From IMG/VR virus record IMGVR_UViG_3300025889_000309, positions 1 through 39,276 of that record: a stretch of 39,276 nucleotides of DNA, one strand, 5' to 3'. The notes under the pieces were generated by a model. That model was not told the origin of the DNA. It worked only from the letters and a program-made list of their open reading frames with translations, and made no database searches. The translations under genes and the position numbers were made by a program. Source of the DNA: a virus. Numbering within the stretch: position 1 is the stretch's first letter; the number at the start of each line of letters is the position of its first letter. Of this stretch, positions 6,211 through 16,757 are shown one piece after another.

Positions 6211-7962
6211 ATGGCATTATCAACCGAGCAAGTTACCAATAAGGTATTAGCTCTTACACGTCGCTACGCAGAACGTGACTTCAGAATGGCAGACATTACT
6301 GCTGTTCGTCGTGGCAACATGGAGTCTGTATACCCAGATATGTTCCCAGAGGGCATGTCTCGCCCAATGATTGCTAACTTTGTTGATGTTGCTGCTCGCG
6401 ACATTGCTGAAGTACTTGCTCCACTTCCTTCATTTAACTGCTCAACTGCAAACATTAACTCTGATAAGGCAAAGAAGTTTGCTGACAAGCGAACCATTAT
6501 TGCCAATAACTACATTGAGTTTTCTAATCTTCAGACTCAAATGTATACAGGTGCAGACTGGTATCTAACCTACGGTTTCTTGCCAATCTTTGTTGATGCT
6601 AACTTTGATGCAAAGATGCCACATATTCGTGTGGAAAATCCAATGGGTTCATACCCAGAGTTTGATCGTTTTGGTCGTTGTGTATCTTTTACCAAGAAAT
6701 ACATTAAGACAATTCGTGAACTAATTGTTGATTTCCCTGAATACGAACGTGCAATTCTTGGCGATCTTGGTCGCAATATGGCTGATCTTGACACCAACAT
6801 GGAATTAATGCGCTATGAAGACGCAGATCAAGTTCTTTTATTCTTGCCACAACGCGGTAATTTAATTCTTCGTAAGGCTAAAAATCCAATTGGAATGCTT
6901 TCAGTTGTAGTTGCTCGTCGTCCAGGACTTGATCTAGATGACCCACGTGGTCAGTTTGATGACGTACTATGGGCGCAGATTGCACGTGCTCGCTTTAGCA
7001 TGTTGGCTATGGAAGCTGCAGAAAAATCTGTACAAGCTCCATTGGTTTTACCTAACGATGTATCTGAATTTGCTTTTGGTCCTGATTCCGTTATCCGCAC
7101 AAACAATCCTGCTGGTGTACGTCGTGTAGCTCTTGAACTACCTACTGGTGCATTTACTGAACAGCAATTGCTTGAGCAAGAAATGCGAATGGGTGCTCGT
7201 TACCCAGAGGGAAGATCAGGTAACATTGATGCGTCTATTATCACTGGTTCGGGAGTTCAAGCACTTCTTGGTGGTTTTGATTCACAGGTAAAAGCTGGTC
7301 AGCAAATTCTTGCTGAAACATTCCAAAAGGTTATGGAACTTTGTTTTCACATTGACCAGACTTTGTTTAATCAAGAAAAGATGATGGCTGGTGTTTATCA
7401 AGGCGCACCATACGAAATTACTTACTTGCCATCTAAGGACATTAAAAACGACTATAGCATTCAAGTTCGCTATGGTGTTATGGCTGGACTAGATCCATCA
7501 CGTGCTCTTATCTTCTCGTTGCAAGCTTTGCAAGCTGGTCTGTTGTCACGTGAATTTGTAATGAGTGAACTTCCTTGGAGTATGAACGTTGGACTGGAAA
7601 AAGACCGTATTGATGTTGAGCGAATGCGTGATGCTCTTGCTGGTTCTATAGGAGCCTTAACTCAAGCAATTCCACAGATGGCAGCCAATGGATCCGACCC
7701 TTCAGAGATCATTGAAAAAATTGCTACGGTAATTGACATGAAAAAGAAGGGTACTGCAATTGAAGATGCAGTAATTGAGATTTTCAAAAAAGAAGAAGCT
7801 GAAGTAGAAGAAGCTCCAGGAATGCCTGAACAACCTGAAGCTCCTGAAGAAATGCAACAAGGTGCTCCGTCTCAACCTGCACCTGCAGGACCAGAGGGTC
7901 AGCCAGCAGGACCACCACCAGATGTTGCTAGTATTCTAGCTCGTCTGGGTGGCGGGGCATGA
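6211..7962 (+). CDS. portal protein
   Basis: The 583-residue size, the place directly after the terminase, and the composition (helical core, central segment with RARFSMLAMEAAEKS, ending in a Pro/Glu/Gln-rich tail) fit the dodecameric portal through which DNA enters and leaves the head. The last 60 residues are low-complexity (PEQPEAPEE and similar), typical of portal tails exposed at the crown. The stop overlaps the next start by four bases (ATGA). I rely on context and overall resemblance, as portal sequences are poorly conserved. Confidence 0.85.
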   Translation: MALSTEQVTNKVLALTRRYAERDFRMADITAVRRGNMESVYPDMFPEGMSRPMIANFVDVAARDIAEVLAPLPSFNCSTANINSDKAKKFADKRTIIANNYIEFSNLQTQMYTGADWYLTYGFLPIFVDANFDAKMPHIRVENPMGSYPEFDRFGRCVSFTKKYIKTIRELIVDFPEYERAILGDLGRNMADLDTNMELMRYEDADQVLLFLPQRGNLILRKAKNPIGMLSVVVARRPGLDLDDPRGQFDDVLWAQIARARFSMLAMEAAEKSVQAPLVLPNDVSEFAFGPDSVIRTNNPAGVRRVALELPTGAFTEQQLLEQEMRMGARYPEGRSGNIDASIITGSGVQALLGGFDSQVKAGQQILAETFQKVMELCFHIDQTLFNQEKMMAGVYQGAPYEITYLPSKDIKNDYSIQVRYGVMAGLDPSRALIFSLQALQAGLLSREFVMSELPWSMNVGLEKDRIDVERMRDALAGSIGALTQAIPQMAANGSDPSEIIEKIATVIDMKKKGTAIEDAVIEIFKKEEAEVEEAPGMPEQPEAPEEMQQGAPSQPAPAGPEGQPAGPPPDVASILARLGGGA

Positions 7963-8207
7963 CAGACGAAGAACGTTTAGTATTATTTAGAAATAAGTTA
8001 AAAGATCTACTTGATGAGTATGGTAAAACATTTCATCAAGATGGTGCATTTTGCACTACGTATTTTGTTACCGCAGAATTTTTTGACGGTGATGGTCAAT
8101 GGTGGGCAAGCACAATATTTGATGACAAGTCACCAATATGGCATGTAACTGGATTAATTCAACATGCATTAGAAAATGATTTTGTTGAAGAAGAAGAAGA
8201 GGATTAG
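7959..8207 (+). CDS. unknown acidic 82-residue protein
   Basis: It is coupled to the portal gene by an ATGA overlap and ends in a run of acidic residues. Aromatic-rich beta segments (FCTTYFVTAEFF, WWASTIF) suggest a small folded domain. I do not recognise a family. In this position it is probably a virion or assembly factor, possibly a portal-associated protein. Confidence 0.75.
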   Translation: MTDEERLVLFRNKLKDLLDEYGKTFHQDGAFCTTYFVTAEFFDGDGQWWASTIFDDKSPIWHVTGLIQHALENDFVEEEEED

Positions 8208-8209
8208 TT

Positions 8210-8611
8210 ATGGCACAGCAAGGTGGTAAGCGACCAGTTCGCACCAAGACTCAAGCTAAGCCAGTATCTGGACCAGGTGCTTTGTCACAGCGTACTGATA
8301 TGGTTGCTAGTGATCCAAATGTTTACGGTGATCGTAAGGCTACTCAAGAATTAATGTCTGCTGCTCCTATGGCTAAGGCTCGACCAGTTCCTGCACCAGC
8401 ACCAATTACTTCACTATTTTCTCCTACTGAACGACCTAGCGAACCAATTACAACTGGTAATCCAATGGGTCCTGGTGCTGGACCAGAAGTTCTTAATCTT
8501 CCTGCTCGTACTTTTAGTGCAACACAAACATTAAGCAAGCTTGCACAAAACGATCCAACTGGTCAGATTGAAATGATTCTTAACGATCTTAATGCAAGAG
8601 GCGTTGTATAG
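8210..8611 (+). CDS. unknown proline-rich 133-residue virion-type protein
   Basis: It starts two bases after the previous stop and its final base is shared with the GTG of the giant gene. It is rich in Pro, Ala and Gln and largely without predicted secondary structure, with a basic N-terminus (KRPVRTKTQAKP) and a helical last 30 residues. It could be a scaffold-like or internal head protein. No family is recognised. Confidence 0.7.
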   Translation: MAQQGGKRPVRTKTQAKPVSGPGALSQRTDMVASDPNVYGDRKATQELMSAAPMAKARPVPAPAPITSLFSPTERPSEPITTGNPMGPGAGPEVLNLPARTFSATQTLSKLAQNDPTGQIEMILNDLNARGVV

Positions 8612-11600
8612 TGACTGTTGGACCATTTGATCAGCAGCAAAGTAGATTTGCTCAAGAGAGTCCATTTGGTGGACCACCAATAAGCGATCCTAGTGCTGCT
8701 GTAAAACGATCACTAAAGCCTAGTGTTGGAGAAATTAGTCCTGCACTTTATGCTGCTGGTGCTCGCACAAATTTAACTCGTGAAGAACGTAACCTTATTG
8801 AGAACTGGGCTGAAGTTAAAGGTACTCACGAAAAGCTAATGGCTATGGATAACAAAAAAGCTGCTGAAGCTTTTAATAAAATGGATCCAGAGTGGCAAGC
8901 AATTCTTGAAGGATACTACAAAGTTGACTACGCCAATAAGCCAAACCGTAACATGCTTATTGAAGATCCAGCTAAAAGAAAAATTCTTGGTTTAGATAAT
9001 GGTATAACCATTGGAGATTATCTTAAGTCTCCATTTCGACTTTTCTTTGCAGCATCAGAGCAATACTATGATTTGTATAATACTCCATATCGAATGGCTC
9101 AAGAAACTGTTATTAATCGCGAAAGTTTTTGGACTCGTTCTAATTTTGAAACTTCTTTTGATGGTGATTTTAACTACGATAATAATGAAGCAGAAAAACT
9201 AGTTAATAAACATGGCAAAGAGTTAAGCTTTGTTGCCATGCATTTACTTGCAGGTGCAACACCTGGTGAAATTATTGATGCTTGGGGTCCAAACGATGGA
9301 GCTATGCTTGAAGCAGTTAGCAAAGTATTTAATGAACCAGACACCATTACAAGTGTTATGGATGAATTTGATCGCGCACGTTTGTCTCCTGGTCGGAACG
9401 TTGCTCGTTGGATAAACAAGTCACTAGGTATTGAAGCGGAAGAAAATCAAACTTTATTTAAAGTTGGTTCTGGTGCTATTGATTTAGCATTTCAAATTTT
9501 TGGTGATCCACTAACATATGTAACTGGTGGACTTAATAATCTTGGTAAAGCGCAAAAGTTAACTCAAGCATTAAAGACTAGTCGCAATGTTGTTGAGCAT
9601 TTTGCTGATCCAGCTGTTGTAAAATACTTTAAAGGTTATGGCGAAAAAATTGGCGAGTACGCCAAGGCAATGGATGCTAAAGACGCAAAGACTGCTGCTA
9701 AATTAAAAGATCAAATTTCTAGGCGTTATGCACTGCATGGCACAGATGAAGAAATTGATTTATGGGCTAGAAAAGGAGTAGTTGATTATGACTCCTTTAA
9801 GGGTCAATTTACAAATGAAGATCCCCAAAACTTTGAAAGATTAATTTCTGGAAAAGTTGCTGGAACTTCATTTTCTAAAGAAGCTGCAGCTGTAGCTCGT
9901 CCAGGTCGAGAACTTACATTACGTGCAAAAGAAAAAGTACGAGAAGTTTTTGTTGGAAAACCTAATTGGGATAAATTGGACGAAGCTTCAACTCAAAAGT
10001 TGCTTGACGATTTATCAACTGGAAATATTACTGAAGTTGAAAAAGTAATTCAAGAAACTGCTGGTAAAGGCATTAACAAAGTACGTCAGCAAATTAGTTA
10101 CCAATTATCGCTACATCCTGGTAGCAAAGGTGTTTTTGTTTCTGACGATCGAGTAATAGATACCCTTGATATTGTTAGGCAACAAGCTAACTTAGCTTTT
10201 AAAGATAAAACACTTGCTCATCTTTTTGCTGAACACTTTAGAACTTCTACTCAAAAAGAAAGAATTTTTCTAAAAAGAAATCTTGATGAATTAATTTTGC
10301 GTAGTGCTGGTGTACATGGTTTGCCTGGCGGTAAAGAATTTATTAAAAAGCAACTTGATTTTCACTACGGTAAAGACTTTACTTACACTGCTGCTGATAA
10401 ACTTGAAGCTCCAAATCAATGGGGTGTAACAAATTTATCAACTGATGTCTTAGGTCCTTTGGGTCCTAGCCAAATGAAAGATATGATTGGTTCTCTTGAT
10501 TACCGCAGAATTTCTGAATTTGTTGCTTCACAACAGATTCGTTTAAAGAAAGAACTTAACGTAGCTAGTGCTTCTAGAATTATTGGTGGAGTTTATAACA
10601 GTAAGGTAACTGGCGACCTAATTGATCACTGGAGCCTTTTAACTCTTTATCCACAACTTGGTGTACGAACTGCTGTTGATGAAGGCTTCTTCTTTGCATT
10701 AACTGCAAAACTAGGAATGATTCACGAGTTTGCTCGCGCCCAAAAGTATGGCAATATATTTACTGCATACACTGGAGCTAAAGAGGGAACTGGTGCAGTA
10801 AAAAACATTTTTCAAATTGCTGCTACTAAGTTAACTGGTAAAGATGTTGGTGCTATAAGAACTATTGATCAAGCAACACGCGATGCCGTCTTTTTAGATA
10901 AGCAAATAAACTTTGCTGATTATGAAAATGCATTTGAAGCTGAACGAGCAGCACGTAAAGAATTATTTACAATAGCTTTAAATAGTAAGTACGGATCAAA
11001 ACTTACGCCTACTGAACGTGAATACTTGTTAGATCTTGCACTTTACAATCCTGGAGCAATGGCTGACTCAAGTGCAATAAAAATTATTGATGCATCAATG
11101 AATCGCCAAAATGTTCGTGGAGATAATCGAGTAATTTCAAAAAGCAATAATGATAAGTCTTTAGAAGAAATGAATGCTGCTGCTACTGGCAAGTATGATA
11201 TTCTCAGACTAAAAGATTTATCTGAAGCTGAACTTGACACAATCATGTTCAATAACTTTATTACAGGTTTTATTCAAGATGGTTTTAAATTTGGTGGTAA
11301 GACAGTTGCTGAAGCTGATCCAGCAAGATTGTTTATTGCTAACAACGGTTTAAGAACTGCAGAGGATTTTGAAAATGCCGTTAATCAATTCTTAAAAGGA
11401 ATTGGTTTTGAATTTAATGGCAAAATCTGGCAAGTCAATAACAAGAAGGTTGGAGACGTAAAGAAGTTTCTTGAATCCTCAACTCACTTTGAAAAGTTTG
11501 ATGGACTTCCAGATGTAGAAAAAGCAAGAGGATTTATTACAGATCTTTACACCGATCTTTATGTTCGTTTTCATGGCGATAGAAATAACTTTAATGAAGA

Positions 11601-13779
11601 ATTGCTTAAGGTATTCCAACCGTTTATTAATGGTTATGTAAAAGATCACAGACAAATTCTTAAACAAATGGATAAGAATAATGACTTTACGCATCCAAGT
11701 GGCAATATTAAAATTCCAAGTTACTCAAGTCTTGTCAAAAATAATCGACCTAAAGAAGAAATTATTTCTGATTTAGATTTTGAATACGGTCTTGAAGCTA
11801 ACTACCGTAAATACGGTGATCGCATGTATGAAATGATGAGTCGTGCAAGTGATGACTTATACCGTAACGCTTCTGTCCAAGCTCACTACATGGTATTCCG
11901 TAAAGAGCAATCCGTAAGCGAAGGTTTGTACGCAGCAAAAATAACTAAAGATTTAATTGCTCAGGGCATGGATCCAAAAAAGGCTAAGAAGCAAGGTTAC
12001 GAAGTTGCTACTAGGTTTTACACTGACCGAGCAATGACTCGTGCAACTAATCAAGTTCTTAAGTATGCTGATAATCCAGAAATCAGAAGTGTTTTTGCTT
12101 ACAACGTACGAACAGTTGGTCGTTTTTATCGTGCTGTAGAAGATTTTCATCGTCGTTTATTTAGACTAGTTAAAGAAAACAAGCTAGATACAATTTACCG
12201 TATGCGTTTATTGTCTACTGGACTTAATGCTTTTGGTGATGTTCACGAAGATCAAAATGGCGAAAAATATGCTGTGCTTCCAATGGATGATGTTATTTAT
12301 GGTGCAGTAGATGGAACTCTTCGCATGTTAACTGATGGTAAAGTAGGTGTTGGTCAACCATTATTTAATGACATTACCTTTAATATAACTGCAATGAATC
12401 CATCATTCCAAACTGATGCTGGTGTTCCGTATCTTTCTGGTCCTGCTGGTTCTCTTTCTGTACTAGCTGTTAAGTCTTTGCTTGGAAAGTTTGATGGTCT
12501 TGCTAACACTGCTGAAGATTTAGATCAGTGGACACTAGGAACAATGGGTGACAACGTAACTGTTCGTAGTGCAATTGTTCCAAAGTTTGTTAATAATATT
12601 TGGAAGATGCTTTCTCCAGATGAACGTGATCAGCAAGAAGTTTCTGCTTATGTTCAGGCACTTGCTTACAATCAAGCAAATGGTTATGGAATTGATCCGC
12701 TTGAATATGCAAATGATAAAGCAGGTTTAGACGAAGCAAAGCGTAAGTATCTTGCTGACGTTAAAATTTCTGCACACAATATCATTGTTACTCGTGCATT
12801 GCTTGGCATGATTCTTCCAATGTCTGTCCAAACTAAAGATACAAAAGATTTGCCAGAGTACCTAAAGGAAAATGGCGTAGTTAGCATGAAGGCAAGCTTC
12901 TACGAATTACTTGATGAAATTAAACTTAAGTATCCAGACGTAGAAGATCCTTACGAACTTGCCTATGCAACTTGGGCTGGTGAAAATCCTGGCAAGGTTG
13001 TTTATCTTGTTTCCACTAATCAAGAAGGCGTTAAGCCTCTTGTTAAGTACTCTAATGAAATGCAAGACTGGGCTATTACTAATAAGAATGACATTGAAAA
13101 GTATGGCAATGGTGCTTTACTTTTTGCTCCAAATACTGGAGAATTTTCTCCTGGTGCATACAAGTGGGCAGTAGCTGCTGGTCTTGTAAATAAAATTCCA
13201 GGTGACAAGAGTGTATCTCAATACATTGAGGATTACTACGAAAGTGTAATGCTTCAAGAACACGCTAATGATTACTATAACATTGGTGAAAGAGAAGAAG
13301 AAGACCTTCGCAACATTCCGTTTACAAATACACAATTACGTAGGGCAGCATTAGATGCTTATACAAAATTACGTGAACAAAAAATGCTTGGTGTACCTGG
13401 TTTAGATGATTACATTAAAGGCGATGTAGCTAATTCAGATGCTTCTAATTTTGTTCAATCTGCTTATAACTACGCCAACTCTGAAGGTTCTGCGGTTAAA
13501 CCAGAAACAAGAGATAAAATTAATCAGGCATATCAAATATTTAATGAGTTTATGGAGTATGCAAATTACATTAATACTCTAGATCCTTCTGGCGCATCAG
13601 ATCTAAAAAGAATCGAAAAAGAAAAAGCTAAAGCAAAAATTCAAGAACTTGTTAATTCCGATACAACAAAAGTTCTTGAGCAGTACTACAAGTATGGATT
13701 ATTAAAACTAATGAATGCTAAGTCTCGCGATGCACAACCAGGAATTTCAAGAAATGTTGTTAAGAAAGTGGTAAATTAA
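8611..13779 (+). CDS. giant virion protein (1722 residues), probable internal/ejection protein
   Basis: This is the largest gene, about 13% of the window, starting at a GTG that overlaps the previous stop. The sequence is helical and charged, with hydrophobic stretches such as SGAIDLAFQIFGDPLTYVTG near residue 290 and a tract around residues 680-700 (DHWSLLTLYPQLGVRTAVDE). I find no lysozyme, protease or transferase motif with certainty. Size and composition recall podovirus internal virion proteins that leave the head with the DNA, but those usually lie downstream of the capsid gene. Here it lies between portal and capsid. A tape measure is unlikely because other long-tail genes are absent. 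Confidence 0.75.
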   Translation: MTVGPFDQQQSRFAQESPFGGPPISDPSAAVKRSLKPSVGEISPALYAAGARTNLTREERNLIENWAEVKGTHEKLMAMDNKKAAEAFNKMDPEWQAILEGYYKVDYANKPNRNMLIEDPAKRKILGLDNGITIGDYLKSPFRLFFAASEQYYDLYNTPYRMAQETVINRESFWTRSNFETSFDGDFNYDNNEAEKLVNKHGKELSFVAMHLLAGATPGEIIDAWGPNDGAMLEAVSKVFNEPDTITSVMDEFDRARLSPGRNVARWINKSLGIEAEENQTLFKVGSGAIDLAFQIFGDPLTYVTGGLNNLGKAQKLTQALKTSRNVVEHFADPAVVKYFKGYGEKIGEYAKAMDAKDAKTAAKLKDQISRRYALHGTDEEIDLWARKGVVDYDSFKGQFTNEDPQNFERLISGKVAGTSFSKEAAAVARPGRELTLRAKEKVREVFVGKPNWDKLDEASTQKLLDDLSTGNITEVEKVIQETAGKGINKVRQQISYQLSLHPGSKGVFVSDDRVIDTLDIVRQQANLAFKDKTLAHLFAEHFRTSTQKERIFLKRNLDELILRSAGVHGLPGGKEFIKKQLDFHYGKDFTYTAADKLEAPNQWGVTNLSTDVLGPLGPSQMKDMIGSLDYRRISEFVASQQIRLKKELNVASASRIIGGVYNSKVTGDLIDHWSLLTLYPQLGVRTAVDEGFFFALTAKLGMIHEFARAQKYGNIFTAYTGAKEGTGAVKNIFQIAATKLTGKDVGAIRTIDQATRDAVFLDKQINFADYENAFEAERAARKELFTIALNSKYGSKLTPTEREYLLDLALYNPGAMADSSAIKIIDASMNRQNVRGDNRVISKSNNDKSLEEMNAAATGKYDILRLKDLSEAELDTIMFNNFITGFIQDGFKFGGKTVAEADPARLFIANNGLRTAEDFENAVNQFLKGIGFEFNGKIWQVNNKKVGDVKKFLESSTHFEKFDGLPDVEKARGFITDLYTDLYVRFHGDRNNFNEELLKVFQPFINGYVKDHRQILKQMDKNNDFTHPSGNIKIPSYSSLVKNNRPKEEIISDLDFEYGLEANYRKYGDRMYEMMSRASDDLYRNASVQAHYMVFRKEQSVSEGLYAAKITKDLIAQGMDPKKAKKQGYEVATRFYTDRAMTRATNQVLKYADNPEIRSVFAYNVRTVGRFYRAVEDFHRRLFRLVKENKLDTIYRMRLLSTGLNAFGDVHEDQNGEKYAVLPMDDVIYGAVDGTLRMLTDGKVGVGQPLFNDITFNITAMNPSFQTDAGVPYLSGPAGSLSVLAVKSLLGKFDGLANTAEDLDQWTLGTMGDNVTVRSAIVPKFVNNIWKMLSPDERDQQEVSAYVQALAYNQANGYGIDPLEYANDKAGLDEAKRKYLADVKISAHNIIVTRALLGMILPMSVQTKDTKDLPEYLKENGVVSMKASFYELLDEIKLKYPDVEDPYELAYATWAGENPGKVVYLVSTNQEGVKPLVKYSNEMQDWAITNKNDIEKYGNGALLFAPNTGEFSPGAYKWAVAAGLVNKIPGDKSVSQYIEDYYESVMLQEHANDYYNIGEREEEDLRNIPFTNTQLRRAALDAYTKLREQKMLGVPGLDDYIKGDVANSDASNFVQSAYNYANSEGSAVKPETRDKINQAYQIFNEFMEYANYINTLDPSGASDLKRIEKEKAKAKIQELVNSDTTKVLEQYYKYGLLKLMNAKSRDAQPGISRNVVKKVVN

Positions 13780-14766
13780 ATGGCTCCAGTATATCCTCCA
13801 GGTTGGCAAGGACCAGGCAAGCCACTTAAACCAAATGAAATTACTTCTGAAAATAATTTTACCACTTGGGGCAAGGGTGCTGGTACAGTAAATCAGCCAA
13901 TTAAAATTAACTACACTCCAGCAGGTAATCCTTTTGGTCCAGGAGGATTTTCTTGGAACCCAGATCTTCGTGGTTACCAATGGAATCAACAAGCAGAAGT
14001 TCCAATTGCAATTGCACTCATTGGTGATGCAACTGGAAAGTATTTACCAAATACAATTACAACTCTTGGTGCTGCTCCTGGTTCTCCTATTTCTATAGAT
14101 GAAGCAAAAAATACTATTATTGCAAAGGCTCAAGCAAAGCCTGGTGGTATTGCTGAATTAAAAAAACAGTTTGATGCAAAAGAATATTACGTTAATGCTA
14201 TAAAAGGAAAAGATTCTATTGCTTTAGGCGATGCTCCTGATCCATATTTTTATGATGCACTAGAAACTGCTCTTACTTACGCAACAATGTATAACATTGA
14301 GCAAGCTGCAGGACAGGGTAACGTTACAAATCCTAAAATTTTGTCGTTTGAAGCATTTCTTTTACAAGCACCAAAGAGTGGAATGTATAGTTCTACATCA
14401 TTTGGTGGTGGTAGTGGTGGTAGACAAACTACTATTACTCATCAAAAGTTTAAGCCAGAAGATTTTGATGTAGCGATTGATCAGTTATTTCAGCAAACTG
14501 TTGGTCGTGGTGCGACTGAAGAAGAATTAAATGAGTTTGTTTCTAAACTTCAAGCTTATGAAAATAAAAATCCAGAAAAATCAGTAAGTATTAAATCTGG
14601 CGATACTACAAGAATTACTCGAAGTGGTGGAGTAAGTGGAGATATTATTCAGTCAATGATGCGTGATGAAGCATTGGCTAATCCAGAAGCCGAACAGTAC
14701 AACAAAGCTACAAAATATCTTAGTTACTTTATGGAAGCTTTAGATAATCCGATTGAATTAGGTTAA
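13780..14766 (+). CDS. unknown 328-residue virion-type protein
   Basis: It begins right after the giant gene. The N-terminal 80 residues are rich in Pro, Gly and Trp (FGPGGFSWNPDLRGYQW), the middle is helical, and a glycine/serine linker (FGGGSGGRQ) precedes a helical C-terminal domain with QLFQQTVGRGATEEELNEF, which resembles a packed helical segment found in several phage internal proteins. Function is unknown; the gene block suggests a virion part that works with the giant protein. Confidence 0.75.
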   Translation: MAPVYPPGWQGPGKPLKPNEITSENNFTTWGKGAGTVNQPIKINYTPAGNPFGPGGFSWNPDLRGYQWNQQAEVPIAIALIGDATGKYLPNTITTLGAAPGSPISIDEAKNTIIAKAQAKPGGIAELKKQFDAKEYYVNAIKGKDSIALGDAPDPYFYDALETALTYATMYNIEQAAGQGNVTNPKILSFEAFLLQAPKSGMYSSTSFGGGSGGRQTTITHQKFKPEDFDVAIDQLFQQTVGRGATEEELNEFVSKLQAYENKNPEKSVSIKSGDTTRITRSGGVSGDIIQSMMRDEALANPEAEQYNKATKYLSYFMEALDNPIELG

Positions 14767-14767
14767 C

Positions 14768-15850
14768 ATGGCAGACAAAATTAGTATTTTTGAAACTACG
14801 ACTAGTACAACAGACGGTAAGCCAACAAAAATTAAATCACCGCGACCTAAGCCTGGTAAAGCATGGAAAAAACAAGGCAATTATTATATAAAGCCAGCCA
14901 AACCTAAATTAGCAAATGGCAAAACTGATACAAATGTAGCTTGGGATGATAATAAAGGTTGGATTACAGCTGCTAGTCAAGCAACTGCATGGGACATTCC
15001 CCTTGCAATTATTAAATCTGATCCTAAACTTGAAGCACTTTTTAATGAAGCTTGGGCTGCACAAAAAGATGGTCGAGAATGGACTCAAGAAACATTTACA
15101 ACCAAGCTTAAAGCACTTGACTGGTATAAAACTAAGAGCGAAGCGCAACGTAAATACTATACTTTATCTAAAGATCCTGCTCAAGCAGCAGAGTTTGCTG
15201 CACAAATAGCTGCAAATAAAGCTACTGTTCAAGATGTTGCTGGATTACTTGGTGCTACATTAACTGACGAACAAGCAGAGATGGTTGCTAAAACCAATCT
15301 GCAAAATGGTTTTAATGAATCAGAGTTAAAGAACTTTTTATCTGGTTACATCACATTTATTGGTCAAACTGATGAAGAAAAAATTGGTTCTTTATATGGT
15401 GTTGCTGGTGATGCGGAAGATAGTATTCGTCAATGGGCTAAAAAGAATAACGTACAAGTAACTGAAGACTGGATATTAAATCAAGTGCGTGGTGTAGCTG
15501 CAGGAAACTTTACTGTAGATAAAGCAAAAGATTACGTTACAAATATTGCTAAGCAACAGTATTCTGCATGGTCAGATAAGTTAGATGCATTTAATAGCGT
15601 TGAAGATCTAGCTGCTGGCTATCGCCAACTTGTTGCAAAAGAATTTGGTGAAGAATTTGACAACGTTGGACTTGATAACGAGTTTGTTAATAGTGCAATG
15701 CTTGCTACAGATGATAAGGGTAGACCAATTACTAATCAATCATTGTTAAAAACAATGCGTAAAAGTGATGCATGGGTAGATGTTCCAAAGAACAAAGAAA
15801 AGGTTTACTCTTTGGCAAATGATGTTCTAACTAGATTTGGAATACGATAA
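14768..15850 (+). CDS. unknown 360-residue virion-type protein
   Basis: A Lys/Pro-rich N-terminus with repeated aromatic residues (RPKPGKAWKKQGNYYIKPAK) precedes a wholly helical body. The pattern of short helices with LGATLTDEQAEMVAKTNLQ and IGQTDEEKIGSLYG suggests repeated helical bundles. It follows the 328-residue gene closely and ends with a one-base overlap with the next start (TAATG). No family is recognised; a role as an internal or core protein is inferred from order. Confidence 0.75.
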   Translation: MADKISIFETTTSTTDGKPTKIKSPRPKPGKAWKKQGNYYIKPAKPKLANGKTDTNVAWDDNKGWITAASQATAWDIPLAIIKSDPKLEALFNEAWAAQKDGREWTQETFTTKLKALDWYKTKSEAQRKYYTLSKDPAQAAEFAAQIAANKATVQDVAGLLGATLTDEQAEMVAKTNLQNGFNESELKNFLSGYITFIGQTDEEKIGSLYGVAGDAEDSIRQWAKKNNVQVTEDWILNQVRGVAAGNFTVDKAKDYVTNIAKQQYSAWSDKLDAFNSVEDLAAGYRQLVAKEFGEEFDNVGLDNEFVNSAMLATDDKGRPITNQSLLKTMRKSDAWVDVPKNKEKVYSLANDVLTRFGIR

Positions 15851-16680
15851 TGGCAGAAGAATTATCTGGATGGGAAATCCTGCGACAGTTATTTCGTGAT
15901 AGTGGTTTACCAGAACTTGCTGATGTAATTACTGAAATTGCACAGGAAGAAGGCGTAGATGCTGGAAGTATTATTACCGAAAAGCTTCGCCAGACTGATA
16001 CATACAAGCAAAGATTTAAGGGTAATACAGATCGCCTAGCTGCTGGTAAGTCTGTTCTTAGCGAAGGTGAATACCTTTTTCAAGAACGTCAGTATACAGA
16101 AACCATGAAAGCATACCAAGCTGGTGGCTTGGCTACACGCGATAACTTTGCATCGTTAATTGCTAACGATGTATCTATTAAAGAAGTTCAGGATCGTTTT
16201 GCAAATGCCTATACAAGAGTAAGAAATGCAGTTGATTCTAATGATGCACCACTTGTTAATGAGTTGCGAAAACTTTATCCAGGTATTAGCGATAACGAAA
16301 TTGCTAATAGTTTAGTTCTTGGTAATGAGGGTGCTAACTACTTAAAGAGTAAACTTGATATTGCAGACATTAAAGCAGCTGAAACTGAAACTGGTGTTAA
16401 GTCTATTCTTGGTGCAAACTTTCTTGGAAGTCAAGGTATTGGTCGCGCTGAAGCAAGAATTGGACTATCTAAAACTGCAGAACAAAAAACTGGTTACGAA
16501 CAAGCATCTCGTATGTTTGGTGAAACTAGTACTGAAGGTTTGCAACAAGAACTTGAGCAAGAAAACCTTCTTGGTCAAACTAGCAAGCGTACAAAGCGTT
16601 TAGCTTCACAAGCTCGTGCACAATTTGCTGGAAGCAGTGGTATTACTTCTGGTTCGCTAGGCAAAAAGAAACAAATATAA
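15850..16680 (+). CDS. unknown 276-residue helical virion-type protein
   Basis: It is coupled to the previous gene by TAATG. The protein is helical and Glu/Gln/Ala-rich with a basic C-terminal tail (TSKRTKRLASQARAQFAG). In the same operon and with the same style as the two genes before it, it may form a third part of an internal core. After it the operon pauses at a 118-base structured leader before the scaffold and capsid genes. Confidence 0.75.
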   Translation: MAEELSGWEILRQLFRDSGLPELADVITEIAQEEGVDAGSIITEKLRQTDTYKQRFKGNTDRLAAGKSVLSEGEYLFQERQYTETMKAYQAGGLATRDNFASLIANDVSIKEVQDRFANAYTRVRNAVDSNDAPLVNELRKLYPGISDNEIANSLVLGNEGANYLKSKLDIADIKAAETETGVKSILGANFLGSQGIGRAEARIGLSKTAEQKTGYEQASRMFGETSTEGLQQELEQENLLGQTSKRTKRLASQARAQFAGSSGITSGSLGKKKQI

Positions 16681-16685
16681 AGCTC

Positions 16686-16757
16686 TCGTTGGATCGACCA
16701 GCCCCAACGATGTAACAGACTGGTAGTGGAAGCCAAGTTATATTCCCCGTATAACTT
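16686..16757 (+). promoter_or_regulatory. structured leader before scaffold and capsid genes
   Basis: Two hairpins occupy the 118-bp gap: TCGTTGG/CCAACGA (16686-16692 with 16704-16710) and a perfect eight-bp AAGTTATA/TATAACTT (16735-16742 with 16750-16757). No T-run follows either. The gap ends with AAGGGAG before the scaffold ATG. This is where a separate capsid-level promoter or an RNA-processing site would be useful, since capsid protein is needed in large amounts. No tRNA-like fold is present. Confidence 0.5.

Noticed and set aside
8611-13779. Tape measure protein
   Set aside because: Placed before the capsid gene, with no tail-tube or tail-assembly frameshift pair, and not uniformly coiled.
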